Positions 41,567 through 51,896 of a stretch of DNA of 64,000 nucleotides are shown here, one piece after another; position 1 is the stretch's first letter; each line of letters begins with the position of its first letter. A program made the position numbers and the translations under genes. Origin of the DNA: Fragilaria crotonensis (Eukaryota; Bacillariophyta; Fragilariophyceae; Fragilariales; Fragilariaceae); the NCBI GenBank assembly GCA_022925895.1, contig JAKSYS010000302.1, positions 1-64,000 of the forward strand, given 5' to 3'. The notes beneath the pieces were generated by a model, which was not told where the DNA came from, made no database searches, and saw only the letters and a program-made list of their open reading frames with translations.

Positions 41567-42113
41567 TGGTGTCCAGTGGATATTGCAATTTCATAGTTTT
41601 CCAAATTTCCTAAGGTGCACAATGGCTCACCATGTACAACGTGTTCCATTTTTCTACCAGAGTTCTATCTAACAAACGTTCGTAGTTTCAATATTACGCC
41701 ATCCCCCGTTGTTTTGTACAACCATTACTGAATACCTGTTGTTGCCATGCTTGCCTGTTTTCGTCCACGAATAGCACTAACACTGCAGCACACTATGATC
41801 TATGACGACCAATATGACCAAGTGTTCGATGCACACCCTTATCAAGGTAGCCAAGAATCGTGGACAAAGCACTACATTAGAAACAGCAACCCCCTGATAG
41901 CGAGTTGAAGCTGAACGATTGTCGCACGCACCGCAGCCCGGTTTTGTATCTCGTGATGTATATATCTAAAATGACTAGAGAAGTAGGATAAACACTGCAA
42001 ACAAACCAGAATATGGCCGTATATGATCCGCAACCATCTTGACCGTAATGCAGTCTCCTCCTACGCGAGATCGCGACATGACGCCACGCGTTCGTTGCAA
42101 CACTGATATACCT
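41567..42113. other. Intergenic region, no gene
   Basis: The 3' flank of the CHY/RING ligase gene. No open frame with protein-like composition, and no repeat of note. Confidence 0.4.
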
Positions 42114-43324
42114 CTACGCCGACCCTCCTTCACCTTGGACGGGGGCGCCCACCTGTTCGTTTCCAGAACTTACGACTTGCTCGACGACGGTATTAAACGA
42201 GTTGCAGCCAGGACACTGAACACCCAAGAAATGCCAGTGTCTGCGTGGGGATTTCACTTCACAGTCATTGCACATAATGTCAACAACTCGCTGCAGATCG
42301 GGTGGCATGGGCTGTTCTGCAATATCGCGCGCCCTGGCCTCCCACGCAGCCGCCATGGACTGTTGCGAGACGACAGTCTTCTTGCAAATGGGACAGCGAT
42401 AGTCGAAGCCAGCGAGCTTGCGGAAGCAATGAGCGTGAATAGCGTGGCCGCATGGCAAATCTTGTGGAGACTGGCGAGATGAAAACATATCCTCGCGACA
42501 GACGGGGCAGTTGTTCTTGTACTTGTCCTTGAAACAATTGTGACTGTTAAAGACATTGATGCTGATACACATGCAACATTCCCGGCAGTGTCGGAAGGAC
42601 TCTACGCCGCCAACTCGGCAGAAACCGCATTCGTTGCAATGGAACGGTTTCTTGGATTTAGCCATCCAGAGATTGCAAATATTGCAGTGGTATTCTCCGA
42701 AGACTGTGCTGCATGTGACGCAGACATTGCTGTTAAGCAATCAAGGAAAAGTCACAAGATGGTCAGAAAAGAAGTGGAAGGAATGATCGAGTGCTCGAGC
42801 ATCACACAATCATTGATCGGTCACAAGTCGCAATCATGTTAAACTTACGATGCCGCCTGACGTGTGTTGCATTTCTTGCACACCACCTCTCGAATAGCGA
42901 AGCGGTCCATAGCTTGATGTCCTGATGGTGAGAGCTCATCATGGCATACACGGCAACCGAAAACACGGTTGCAGCAAGGTGCCACGACGTTGCAATTCCT
43001 TTCATAATGAACGCAAGTGCTCGACTCTTGGTCCAGAAGGATTGGCGCAGGTGGTGGAGCAACTTCCGTGCGTCCACCACTCATAAGATTTTGAATTCTC
43101 ATACGCCTCTCTTCGTCACTGAGAGACTTATCACGCATGATCTCTTGAATAGCTTTTCTTCGGGCGATAGCGACATCCTCCTCGGGGATTTCAGAGCCTT
43201 CATTCCCTTGTTCTGCAATCATGGAGTTTGGGTCATTTTGGATGATGATATCATCGTCATCCAAATCGTCGTCATCGCTGTCAGCCATTTCAATGTCATC
43301 ATGCATATACGCTTCATCGCTCAT
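42114..43324 (-). CDS. CHY-type and RING zinc-finger E3 ubiquitin ligase (RCHY1/PIRH2 type)
   Basis: Two exons: 42849-43324 and 42114-42729, joined across a 119-bp GTAAGT...AACAG intron to give 363 residues. Order of domains: an acidic N-terminus; a short helical motif (LSDEERRMRIQNLMSG); the CHY zinc finger (CVHYERNC...CRVCHDE...CKKC); a CTCHY finger (CSTVFGEYHCNICNLWM, FHCNECGFCRVGG, FRHCRECCMC); a C3HC4 RING (CPVCREDMF...LPCGHAIHAHCFRKL...CPICKK); and a C-terminal zinc ribbon (CNDCEVKS...CPGCNSFNT). This is the complete RCHY1 layout. Such enzymes bind E2 through the RING and ubiquitinate nuclear or cytosolic targets; the substrate here is unknown. The splice junction falls inside the zinc-finger series and restores the motif spacing, which supports it. 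Confidence 0.95.
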
Positions 43325-43482
43325 CCTTGCGTAAGTGTATTGTCAGAGTGTGCGCTGCAAAGTTTGAGGTCAAGAGACAATGACACGAACGAACCACCTG
43401 TGTTGATGGGTGAGTGCTGGTTCAAAGCGAAAATGCCTTGGGTCACTTCCGCACACTTGTGTCACAGGCTTTTACTGCCTAA

Positions 43483-44113
43483 GAGCATCCCCACCCGTCA
43501 CGCTATTTTTTTTGTCCACGGACACCAAGTAGCGTTTATAGAAACCTATTTTCGGCAACTTTTGGTGTCTTTCTTGCACCAGTGCAACGCTACTTCTGGC
43601 GTGCTTTTTTGCACCCGCAACGCTAAAAGCCAAAAAATATTGCAATTTTCCTCACACAGTATCATTCTACTGCGTCAAAGTGGATGTCATCGCATCGTCG
43701 TCATCGGACGAAACGAAGATGTGAAGTTTGCGTGCCATACCAGGTACTACGAAACGCATCGAAGTACAAGTACAGCAATGATTGCTTCACAAGAACAACT
43801 TTGATTGGAAAAATTCAAGTACTGTTGCACTCCGTTAAATTCCTACTGTTCATACTACTGTACAAGTAACCTGATTCGAATGGTTCGACAATGCATTCGG
43901 ATGATTCGATTACATTACTCCTTTGAGTCGAGCAAGTCAAAAACAGGCACGCTATTCATTCTATTTTCATTCTTTTCACCATTGATATAGCGTGTCAAGA
44001 ATGAAATAGCGTGACCAAAATGTCAAAAGGCCCAACCGGTGGTATAATTTTTGGACATTTTCGTCACGCTATTAGACCATTTTTGCAAAATAGCGTGACG
44101 GGTGGGGATGCTC
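43483..44113. mobile_element. MITE with 27-bp terminal inverted repeats (631 bp)
   Basis: Terminal inverted repeats start GAGCATCCCCACCCGTCACG and are perfect for at least 27 bp. The left flank is TAA (43480-43482). The right end stops at 44113 followed by T; the matching AA is found 9.36 kb away at 53471-53472, on the far side of the YR retroelement. TAA on both sides suggests a PIF/Harbinger-type MITE that was later split at its duplication. No coding capacity; short words such as GCGTGAC and TAGCGT recur. It sits about 160 bp upstream of the ubiquitin-ligase start codon. Confidence 0.85.
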
Positions 44114-44114
44114 T

Positions 44115-44354
44115 GAATCCTATGGATTCCCAGAAGTCGCCTCAGCTGTACTGCACTGTCGAACGGTATGGCTGTGCAATAGTGTAACCACATAGCAACT
44201 ACGTATGGAGCATTCATGGTACTGTCGTATGTGTACTTCTACGAATATGACGTAGTGACAGTAGCATAGTGGGCAAAAAACGTAGTGACTATGACGATTT
44301 TAGAGTATCCGAGGAGTCCAACGGATTCCCGGATGGTTCACTAAAGCACTGGCC
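44115..44354. repeat. B2 split direct repeat of the YR retroelement
   Basis: 240 bp identical by eye to B1 at 44625-44864. It begins with the palindrome GAATCCTATGGATTC, at the outer end of the element. Confidence 0.92.
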
Positions 44355-44379
44355 AGGCTGTTGGGGACGGCGGGTGGGT

Positions 44380-44624
44380 TAGCAAAAAAGTACATCGGCA
44401 GATATCGCATCACCGATGTATTCAAATCGCTCATTTGCAAAACAAGTGAGTGATTTCCATCAGGGAACAAGTTGTTTGCCCTCGACCGCGCTGCGGTCGA
44501 ATGTCCTAGGGCCGTCAGTATGTCATTTACGTAACGACGAATGTTAGATAGACACTTGGGTACTGCAATAGAAGGGAGTAGCTTACTCGTCTACTGTTGC
44601 ATTGGCTTAGTGTCTTATCTGCAA
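44380..44624. repeat. A2 split direct repeat of the YR retroelement
   Basis: 245 bp identical by eye to A1 at 53226-53470. It abuts B1 directly and is separated from B2 by a 25-bp spacer (44355-44379). Confidence 0.92.
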
Positions 44625-44864
44625 GAATCCTATGGATTCCCAGAAGTCGCCTCAGCTGTACTGCACTGTCGAACGGTATGGCTGTGCAATAGTGTAACCA
44701 CATAGCAACTACGTATGGAGCATTCATGGTACTGTCGTATGTGTACTTCTACGAATATGACGTAGTGACAGTAGCATAGTGGGCAAAAAACGTAGTGACT
44801 ATGACGATTTTAGAGTATCCGAGGAGTCCAACGGATTCCCGGATGGTTCACTAAAGCACTGGCC
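44625..44864. repeat. B1 split direct repeat of the YR retroelement
   Basis: 240 bp, the internal B copy, adjoining the recombinase end of the coding region. Confidence 0.92.
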
Positions 44865-45387
44865 TGCCCGTGTCGTCTGCTGACGCTGGTATACGCAGTG
44901 TAGCAGGGTTGGGGGCCATATCGTGCGGCGGCAGACAGCCGGAAAAAAAAGAAAAAAAGAAAATATTCTGTGTTTCAGTCGGGTTGTTATAATTGCGTTT
45001 TGCACGACAACGTAACAAGCATCTGACATGGTTTAAACAGTTGGGTTGCTAAAACTCGTTTTTTATTAGTAAGACAACAAGACAGACATGTAAAATGATA
45101 TTGTGTGTCGGTACACTAGCGCGTTTGCACGCTCGCCGACTTAGGCGTATGTACCGTTTTGGTGGGCATGCGTTATGATTTTTGACATACGTTTCATATG
45201 TCATATGTGTGATGTTCGCTTCTCAATTCGATAATTCAGTGTAGACTAACGCTGGACCTTGCGGCATGCAGGCAAGGCGGATGCGCTCGTCGGGCTAATT
45301 ACAACACATGGTGTGGGCACCGAGGTGGCTCTGCTTGCTCGGGAATGTTAATACACATGCGAACGCTACCCGAAAGGGTAAATCTGA

Positions 45388-46629
45388 TTACACAAAATTA
45401 GGTATTTCGCTTGTGTCGTTCACCGCGTCGTTTTGACGGCGGGAGGTGACAGCCAGATTGCGCAGGTAAGTCATGAATGCATTGCTTTTCCACCGCAACA
45501 AATACTTGATTTCCATCTCACTAAACCCTTTTGAATACAATAGGGTACATGCACCGACGCGTAGTGAGTGACTGGACCATAGACTAAGAGTAGCGTGGTG
45601 GGTGACAGGGTCAAGTTTATACACGGTAGCGGCTGCGTGTCGGAGCGTCACGTCGATGTCGACTGTTGTGATATTAAAGACTGTTCCGTCCGTGCCTCGG
45701 TAGACACTCAAAGGTTGGGTTGGCGATGCATTGGTCAGGCGTTTATGCCTCGCAAGTATGCGCATGAAATGCATGACAAAACAGAGGTGCGGATTGCTGT
45801 GGTTTTTGGTGAATAATTTCCACTCTCCGTTTTGGCCATTTTTTTGTTCTTCGAATCGGAGTTTGAGTTTCCCGACTGTGAGCGGGTGAGCCAGTGCTTG
45901 CGCGAATGTTAGGGGGCCTGAATTTTCTGTGAAACATAGAACGTCGGACAGCGTGAACGCGTATGCGTTTTTGAAACGATTCATGTGGAACTTGTTGACG
46001 GGCTTGTGGATGAGCTGTGTCTGTGCCCATTCAATGCCTCGGCAACCCGCATAAAGGTTACACAGTGTCCAGTTTACCATGGCGGCGTTCAGACAACAAT
46101 CATCCTCATGGGAACTTGACAGGTTGGCGATGGCGAGATGCATTTCGACCGTAAATGGTTCACGTCGATTTGGGACCGTTTCCCATCGTCGTTGTTCGGC
46201 GAGTACCTTTGCGATAGCAGGTGCCAAAGTTGTATCGGCCGCTGAAACAAACCGGGGGTCAATTGGTCGGAAACGTCCTAAGAACGTTGCAATATCATGT
46301 AAGTAACTTGCGATCGTGCTCGACTTGATAGCACGGCAGTGCAACGTTGATCCCGTCGCCAGGTGAGTGGCATACATTGCCAGTTGGAAATTTGCCCTTT
46401 CTTGCGGCTGGTTTTCGAGAAGCCAATCGTCCGTCATCTTCATATGATAACAGAACAAGAGGTAATGGAGTCGGCGGTTTCGAATCGTCCGAGCGACTTT
46501 GGGAGAGGCGGGCTTGCTTGCCAATGTACGGTGGACAGCCTGGACACCAGGCATGATAAGAGCTCGGGATGAGGCCGGAAAAAGCAGTAAGACTGCAGCC
46601 TCGGCTCCTTTAGAAATATCTGTTGGCAT
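45388..46629 (-). CDS. Tyrosine recombinase of the YR retroelement
   Basis: A 413-codon frame overlapping the reverse-transcriptase frame by about 190 bp in another reading phase, as in related elements. The C-terminal half has the phage-integrase fold signature: an Arg in CRGIEWAQTQL, the H-x-x-R box in HSLRVGACTLLYSKG, and a terminal Tyr in SNAFMTYLRNLAV. In the family this enzyme integrates a circular DNA copy without target duplication. Part of the fossil element at 44115-53470. Confidence 0.85.
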   Translation of the reverse strand: MPTDISKGAEAAVLLLFPASSRALIMPGVQAVHRTLASKPASPKVARTIRNRRLHYLLFCYHMKMTDDWLLENQPQERANFQLAMYATHLATGSTLHCRAIKSSTIASYLHDIATFLGRFRPIDPRFVSAADTTLAPAIAKVLAEQRRWETVPNRREPFTVEMHLAIANLSSSHEDDCCLNAAMVNWTLCNLYAGCRGIEWAQTQLIHKPVNKFHMNRFKNAYAFTLSDVLCFTENSGPLTFAQALAHPLTVGKLKLRFEEQKNGQNGEWKLFTKNHSNPHLCFVMHFMRILARHKRLTNASPTQPLSVYRGTDGTVFNITTVDIDVTLRHAAATVYKLDPVTHHATLSLWSSHSLRVGACTLLYSKGFSEMEIKYLLRWKSNAFMTYLRNLAVTSRRQNDAVNDTSEIPNFV

Positions 46630-48383
46630 CGGGCAATGTGAGTGATGGGATCGGGGAGGGGTCGCGAAATAAAATCAGCGAGGTCGTTATCGGTTCCCGC
46701 GATGTGGGTACAATCAACTGTGAGCTCGGTTCGCTCGATCATGTCAGCATATATACTGACGAAAAGTTGCCCTCTCTCTGATTTTGCCGACGCTTTGTGT
46801 GCCCAGTTACACGATGGCGAGTTGTCCGACCGAATCAACAGCTTGTGGAGGGGGCGGATATATTGTCCGTCAAATTGGAATCCGTTTTCGTGCCTCGTGA
46901 TCGCTGCAGCGAGTTGGATTAAGACAACAATAAACTCGAGGACGTTGATATGGACCTGGCCGCTTTGGAATCGTTGGTGGGTTTGTTCCGACCACACTAT
47001 ATCGAACCAATAACGGAGTTCGTGGCAGTACGCTCCGCCTCCGATCCCACATGCATCGCCAAGGCTAGTGAACTGCGCGTCGCGAGGGATTACGTGCCCG
47101 ATATTAATGGACCATGGCCGGTTCTTGTCAGCTAAAAGGGATCGAAGGTTTTGGAGTTCGAAGCGGGCTGACGCAGGAACTGGGAGAATTGTTTTCGTTC
47201 GCCATATGAGTGCAGCCATGTCTCGAGCAATCAGTGAGTCCAGGCGATGATGCAAGTGCTGTGGGAGTTGTTGGGACAGGTACTTGCGTTTGGATTGGCG
47301 CGAGTAGTACCCCTTTACTTTGTGGTATCGTTCCCGAATGGTTCGGCGCAATGCGTTTTGAAATCCAAAGAACATTGCACGACCTTTTCTGTTTGCTCGA
47401 GATGCATCGGCAAGTGTCCCATGCAATTCGGCAGCTTCGACTAGAGTGCATGATGTTTTTGTGCTCCAATCCTCGAGTGTTACCAGAATTGCTTCCCTCT
47501 TGTCATCGGGAAGTGCAAATGTGAGGTCGCGGGTATTGAAATCCCACCCGACCACTCTCCTTATGTGCCCATGAACAGTTGCAAATTTGTCCCACGATAT
47601 TGGGTCGGGGATTCTTCCATCGGGATATCCCAGGATTTCATACAAGGCTATAACGCTTGCTGCTGCCGCGAGAGGCATGAAGTCAGATATGTCACCGTAC
47701 ATATTGTCATCAACGTGGTGGTCGTATGTTGGCGCCCGACGGCTTCCATTCTCATCCATAACTCCTGTATTTATGGAGTCTGGGATTGCTATAGCAAATG
47801 CGGCTTTCTCGACTTCGGTTGCTGGTGGGGCAAACTTGAATGTTGGGAGGTACTTCTTTGCTCGTTCTTGGACCATGTCCGGCTGGTGGAGCCAGTAGTG
47901 TTGCGCGAGTTGTTGGCGGGCCCTCGCAATTGGTTCCCAGTTGGAGGGGCTTGTGTTGTCACCGAAGGTAAGTCCTGTGTTCATGACCAATGTGTGATTG
48001 GAAATGGAACTGTGCATTGCAACTAACTGGGGGTGATATTTTAGACGTGGGAATGCACATTGAACGTCGTCATCACCAGTATGGCGGTCATGGGTTGGGT
48101 AAGTGATGGCGAGATTCCATTGCCACACGCAGAAGTTCAAAAATGACTTGGCAAAATGGAGTTGCGGCTCGTTCTTTTTGCTCGTCCAATCATTAATGGC
48201 CATTGCTCCTGGCCAAGGTCGGAAGCTGCTGTCGGACAACGGTCTAGGCTTTCGTCTGGGATGAAGGACGTCGACGAGACCTTGTGGCGACAAGTGAGCA
48301 TCTAATGCGAAGTGGATGAGTTGCGGGTCCATAATTAGGGTGAGTCCCCGTTTGTTTTGCTTCACAATCGTTGAGGCATACAC
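46440..48383 (-). CDS. Reverse transcriptase/RNase H of the YR retroelement
   Basis: A 647-codon frame. The polymerase active-site box reads HHVDDNMYGD, followed by conserved thumb-like text (AELHGTLADASRANRKGR) and an RNase H-like segment (INVLEFIVVLIQLAAAI). DIRS-order elements carry reverse transcriptase and RNase H together ahead of the recombinase, which matches this order. Start codon uncertain. Confidence 0.85.
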   Translation of the reverse strand: MYASTIVKQNKRGLTLIMDPQLIHFALDAHLSPQGLVDVLHPRRKPRPLSDSSFRPWPGAMAINDWTSKKNEPQLHFAKSFLNFCVWQWNLAITYPTHDRHTGDDDVQCAFPRLKYHPQLVAMHSSISNHTLVMNTGLTFGDNTSPSNWEPIARARQQLAQHYWLHQPDMVQERAKKYLPTFKFAPPATEVEKAAFAIAIPDSINTGVMDENGSRRAPTYDHHVDDNMYGDISDFMPLAAAASVIALYEILGYPDGRIPDPISWDKFATVHGHIRRVVGWDFNTRDLTFALPDDKREAILVTLEDWSTKTSCTLVEAAELHGTLADASRANRKGRAMFFGFQNALRRTIRERYHKVKGYYSRQSKRKYLSQQLPQHLHHRLDSLIARDMAALIWRTKTILPVPASARFELQNLRSLLADKNRPWSINIGHVIPRDAQFTSLGDACGIGGGAYCHELRYWFDIVWSEQTHQRFQSGQVHINVLEFIVVLIQLAAAITRHENGFQFDGQYIRPLHKLLIRSDNSPSCNWAHKASAKSERGQLFVSIYADMIERTELTVDCTHIAGTDNDLADFISRPLPDPITHIARCQQIFLKEPRLQSYCFFRPHPELLSCLVSRLSTVHWQASPPLPKSLGRFETADSITSCSVII

Positions 48384-48396
48384 TTTTGGTTATTCG

Positions 48397-49203
48397 TCAC
48401 GGATTTATGATTGCCGTATTGCAGATACGCTTGAAGTTCTCTTCCGTCGCTGACGAATTACACCGTGCTGGTGCTCCCAGCAAAAGTATACGACTTACGT
48501 CAGCATAGATGTCAGGGTCGACAATCAACTTAAGTTTTGCGAGGATTGCGGGGATGTCAAGGTGTGCGTTAACATGTGGCCCTCCGATCCATCGCACCAT
48601 TGTCGCTACATCTCCGTTAAAGTGAAGTAGACATGCCGACGTCATTGACTTCCAATCGGTACGAATGGTTGTTGTTGATTCCCAATCCTCTTGGAATCCT
48701 TGCAAAGGTAAGAAGTCGACGGCGTCGTATTTCTTTCGCATCATCTGGAGCTGTCGCACTCGCCGAGATGCCTTTTCGAGGTACTTTGTGGCACGACACG
48801 ATAAAAAACCACTTTTTAAAACAGGTAGCAAGACATGACGAAAACATTTTTGCGCGTAAAAGGAATGAGTGAGGGAGTCCTTACCAAAGGGTTGGGCGAG
48901 TTGAATTTGCACAGTTGACGGAAGGGCAACTTTGGCAAAGGTGTCCAAACGTTTTGACGTCAGCTTGCCTTGCGTCCAGTTGTCGCTTAAGTTTGTGAGG
49001 CACATAGCCTCGTTAACAATGCCTGTTGAATCGAGAGTCGGTGTCATAGTCTGCAAATATTCGGACGTGACCGGTACTGTGTCTTCGCTGGCGGTGTTGG
49101 TCACGGCGCTTCGATCCGAATGGGGCATTGTGTTCGGGCCGGTGGAGCTTGGATCTGGGCCGATTTTCGTCACGTTTTGGTGGATTGGGGTTTCCCCCCG
49201 CAT
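48397..49203 (-). CDS. Unassigned 268-codon frame of the YR retroelement, upstream of reverse transcriptase
   Basis: Located immediately before the reverse-transcriptase frame. Its C-terminal half (MVRWIGGPHVNAHLDIPAIL) reads like the N-terminal region of polymerase polyproteins of this order. Whether it is a separate product or read together with the next frame is not shown by the sequence. Confidence 0.6.
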   Translation of the reverse strand: MRGETPIHQNVTKIGPDPSSTGPNTMPHSDRSAVTNTASEDTVPVTSEYLQTMTPTLDSTGIVNEAMCLTNLSDNWTQGKLTSKRLDTFAKVALPSTVQIQLAQPFGKDSLTHSFYAQKCFRHVLLPVLKSGFLSCRATKYLEKASRRVRQLQMMRKKYDAVDFLPLQGFQEDWESTTTIRTDWKSMTSACLLHFNGDVATMVRWIGGPHVNAHLDIPAILAKLKLIVDPDIYADVSRILLLGAPARCNSSATEENFKRICNTAIINP

Positions 49204-49367
49204 CCGACCGTAACATGGTGGTGAGTGGACAATCCTTTGTGCAGCACGTTCGTCGGCAAGGGGTTCTGTGGTTTGCGATTGTATGATGTTGGTGGTATCT
49301 GCAAGCGGAAATTAGGGAAGAAAACAGGTACTATATGATTGTGGTTAGTTATACTTGGAGGCGGCAG

Positions 49368-51215
49368 TTAAGGAGGGAGATTGGTTGCTGCGCGAGAGCC
49401 CGAGCGGACATTACCTGGTGGGTTGGCCCAGTTGGCCGCGTCTGCGTGCCATGAAACAAGATTGTGGTTGGACACCCATTCTTTCAATTTATCTTTCAAG
49501 TCTCGGGGAACTTGGGTTAGTTGGTTGGGGAAGTGATAGAAGGCGCATGTTGGAATGGTGCAGCTGCGACCTTCAAAAGCACTTCTGCAACAGAGGATTG
49601 TGAATTGGTTTGCACGAGTCGGGTGAGGGAAAATTGCACCCGGGTGGGGTAACTTTTGTGGTGCCGGCGATGTATGAACGAAGACAGTTTTTCCTGGCAG
49701 AGAGGCTGCTGCGGTTGGACTTCCGTTCGGGGTCACGCGGTTAGTCGGCTGAGGGGAAGATCCTGAGTTATGATTGCCTCCACCTGTTGTGGCAAACGGA
49801 CGGTTACGTGCGGATGACGAGGAATTCGAATAAGCATCCTGTCCTGCTTCTCGTTTCTTCTTGTCCTTTTCATCTTTTGTCGGTTCCGGCATGAAAAGTT
49901 TGTAGATGACGGATACATCTTTGTACGTTCCTGCGGATGCTGCCAGCACGGTCAGCGTGAATCTGCTTCGAAGTTCGTTTGCTTGGTTCTGTGCCATGGA
50001 AAAAATAAGTGGGGATATGTCATTCCCTGCTTTCACGGCTGCCTTGTAACTCGTCTTTCTTGCTTCTGAAACAAAACCAGCGATGATTGATTGGACGTCT
50101 TGTCCGATATTGAACATAACTTCTTTGATGTTGCGGTGGCGACTGGTGAACCCTTTGCCGTCGCCTGACCGTAGTATCTGGACGTATTGGGCAATCTCTG
50201 TCCAAATTAAGGGCGGGTTGGCACGGTCAAAGTCGATGATTACACTCATGAGACCATAAAAATTGCCAATCATCTCGTGTATATCCGATATGGATCCCAT
50301 ACATCCCGAGTGGTAAAGCTCTGTGGTCTTTGCTTGGAGGCGGCTTCTGTCTTCTTCGACTTGCTCTTGTTGGGTCAATTGGAGTTCTCCTTGCTGGCGC
50401 GTGATATATGCTGTCGTCCATGTTCGTGGCGGAGCAAGATGGTGGATGCCGAAGTTTGTTTTGATACCTTCTGGGTTCAGCACTGTGTGCTGGTACTCCC
50501 ACTGACCGGTTCGGAGTGCCGCGGTGAGAGGCTGGTCGAACATGCGGGGGAATAAGTTGCTCGCGGATGCGAAATGATTGTCTTGCATGCTGAGTTCCGC
50601 CGCCATGGTTTCGACAGCTTCATGCATAGCTTTTGTCGCCTTGGAATTTTTGTTCGCCGCCACGACAGGCACAAACAAGGGGTGGAGGGTTGCATGGACA
50701 AACATTTTAGATGCGGTGCCATCTTCTCCGAAAACGTCGCGAACGGAGCCAAACAAGATCCCGTAGAAACGTTTTGCATCTTCGGCTTCTGACGCTTTTT
50801 CACGCTCCGTTCCAGTGAGTGTCTTAGAAGATGAATCGCTGATAGCCTTCGCCAATCCTTCGAGCAATACATTCATTTCCGACTGCGGTGGGTTCATTAC
50901 TCCTGTGGGAATTGCTGCGAGGTACTGGTTGGCGGGGTTTGTTTGGAATGGGAGTTGCGGTGGTGCCGCATTAGCAGGTGGGTTCGCCACAATGATCTTT
51001 GCCCCATACATAAGCAACAGTTTCTCTTTTTCTTCAAGAAAATGCTTAGTGACTGTATGGTACAGTTCGTCTTCCGGGTTGAGGTAAGTAACGATCGTTG
51101 TAAAATGCGACACCAATTTGCAATTCTCGTTGGTGAATTCTGCTTTCTCAAGGCTTTCGTAGTGAAAAAGGACATCCCGGGCTTGGAGAACAGTTGTCGA
51201 GCTTTCTGATGCCAT
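49368..51215 (-). CDS. Capsid-like (Gag-like) protein of the YR retroelement
   Basis: A 615-codon frame with a helical N-terminal two thirds, a Lys-rich/Ser-Asn-rich linker and a C-terminal Cys/His cluster (CCRSAFEGRSCTIPTCAFYH) that may bind nucleic acid. Position, size and composition fit the Gag-like product of DIRS-order elements. Confidence 0.65.
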   Translation of the reverse strand: MASESSTTVLQARDVLFHYESLEKAEFTNENCKLVSHFTTIVTYLNPEDELYHTVTKHFLEEKEKLLLMYGAKIIVANPPANAAPPQLPFQTNPANQYLAAIPTGVMNPPQSEMNVLLEGLAKAISDSSSKTLTGTEREKASEAEDAKRFYGILFGSVRDVFGEDGTASKMFVHATLHPLFVPVVAANKNSKATKAMHEAVETMAAELSMQDNHFASASNLFPRMFDQPLTAALRTGQWEYQHTVLNPEGIKTNFGIHHLAPPRTWTTAYITRQQGELQLTQQEQVEEDRSRLQAKTTELYHSGCMGSISDIHEMIGNFYGLMSVIIDFDRANPPLIWTEIAQYVQILRSGDGKGFTSRHRNIKEVMFNIGQDVQSIIAGFVSEARKTSYKAAVKAGNDISPLIFSMAQNQANELRSRFTLTVLAASAGTYKDVSVIYKLFMPEPTKDEKDKKKREAGQDAYSNSSSSARNRPFATTGGGNHNSGSSPQPTNRVTPNGSPTAAASLPGKTVFVHTSPAPQKLPHPGAIFPHPTRANQFTILCCRSAFEGRSCTIPTCAFYHFPNQLTQVPRDLKDKLKEWVSNHNLVSWHADAANWANPPGNVRSGSRAATNLPP

Positions 51216-51242
51216 ACCTCATTGCTTCATACCAGATGGCTG

Positions 51243-51896
51243 TCATACTAGCGACGGGGACGGATGGAATGGCTTCTGTGTCATCGATAGACGTGCTAGA
51301 GCTAAACTCCGCGCATGCCTTCGCACCGCTTGGTACTGGGAGGACTTTTGGAACCGCGACGAAGCATGGTTCCTTGGTAGGACGTTCAGTTCGATACCGA
51401 TACGCTCAGGGCCGGTTGCCAATACAACGAAGTCTTGCTCGTCGCCTGGAGGCGCGTCTTCCTCGAGTGGGTTTGACTCTGACGTTGGGAGCTGGAAAGC
51501 ATTGGCTTCGGCGCGAGTCTCGCAGATACTCAATACGTCACCCCGCACATCTTTCATCCGAATAGTGACTGGGCATGGGAAATCCATAGAGTCGCCGAGA
51601 CTCCCAGCAAATACCTCCTCGCCGTTTCGACCTTGGGCTGGGAAAGGGCAAGACAAGACGGCCATCTTTTTGGAAGCATGCAAGATAAAAGCAAATTGCT
51701 TCACAACACCAGTGTCGCATAGGGTTGCGAAACGGGTGAGAGTTGGGCAGGTTTTAGCAAAGGTTGCGTTGACCCTGTCTGCATGCGCCTGGTTTAGCGT
51801 GGTTGCGTTGGCAAAGCTGACCATCTTGGCTGAGTTGGCTGCTTGGAGTGCGAGGTCACGGAACGAAGGGTCCGTAGATGGGGTTGTAGAGGGCAT
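51243..51896 (-). CDS. Unassigned 217-codon frame of the YR retroelement
   Basis: The 5'-most coding frame of the element, beginning after a leader of about 1.3 kb that follows the A1 repeat. No domain recognised; it is rich in Ala, Ser and Pro with no membrane segment. Confidence 0.5.
   Translation of the reverse strand: MPSTTPSTDPSFRDLALQAANSAKMVSFANATTLNQAHADRVNATFAKTCPTLTRFATLCDTGVVKQFAFILHASKKMAVLSCPFPAQGRNGEEVFAGSLGDSMDFPCPVTIRMKDVRGDVLSICETRAEANAFQLPTSESNPLEEDAPPGDEQDFVVLATGPERIGIELNVLPRNHASSRFQKSSQYQAVRRHARSLALARLSMTQKPFHPSPSLV

Noticed and set aside
40986-41672. Several long open frames on both strands encoding MHNAQCT- or ALCIVHC-type repeats
   Set aside because: They are produced by the 7-bp satellite, whose unit has no stop in any frame; the peptide is the same in all frames, so they are artefacts.
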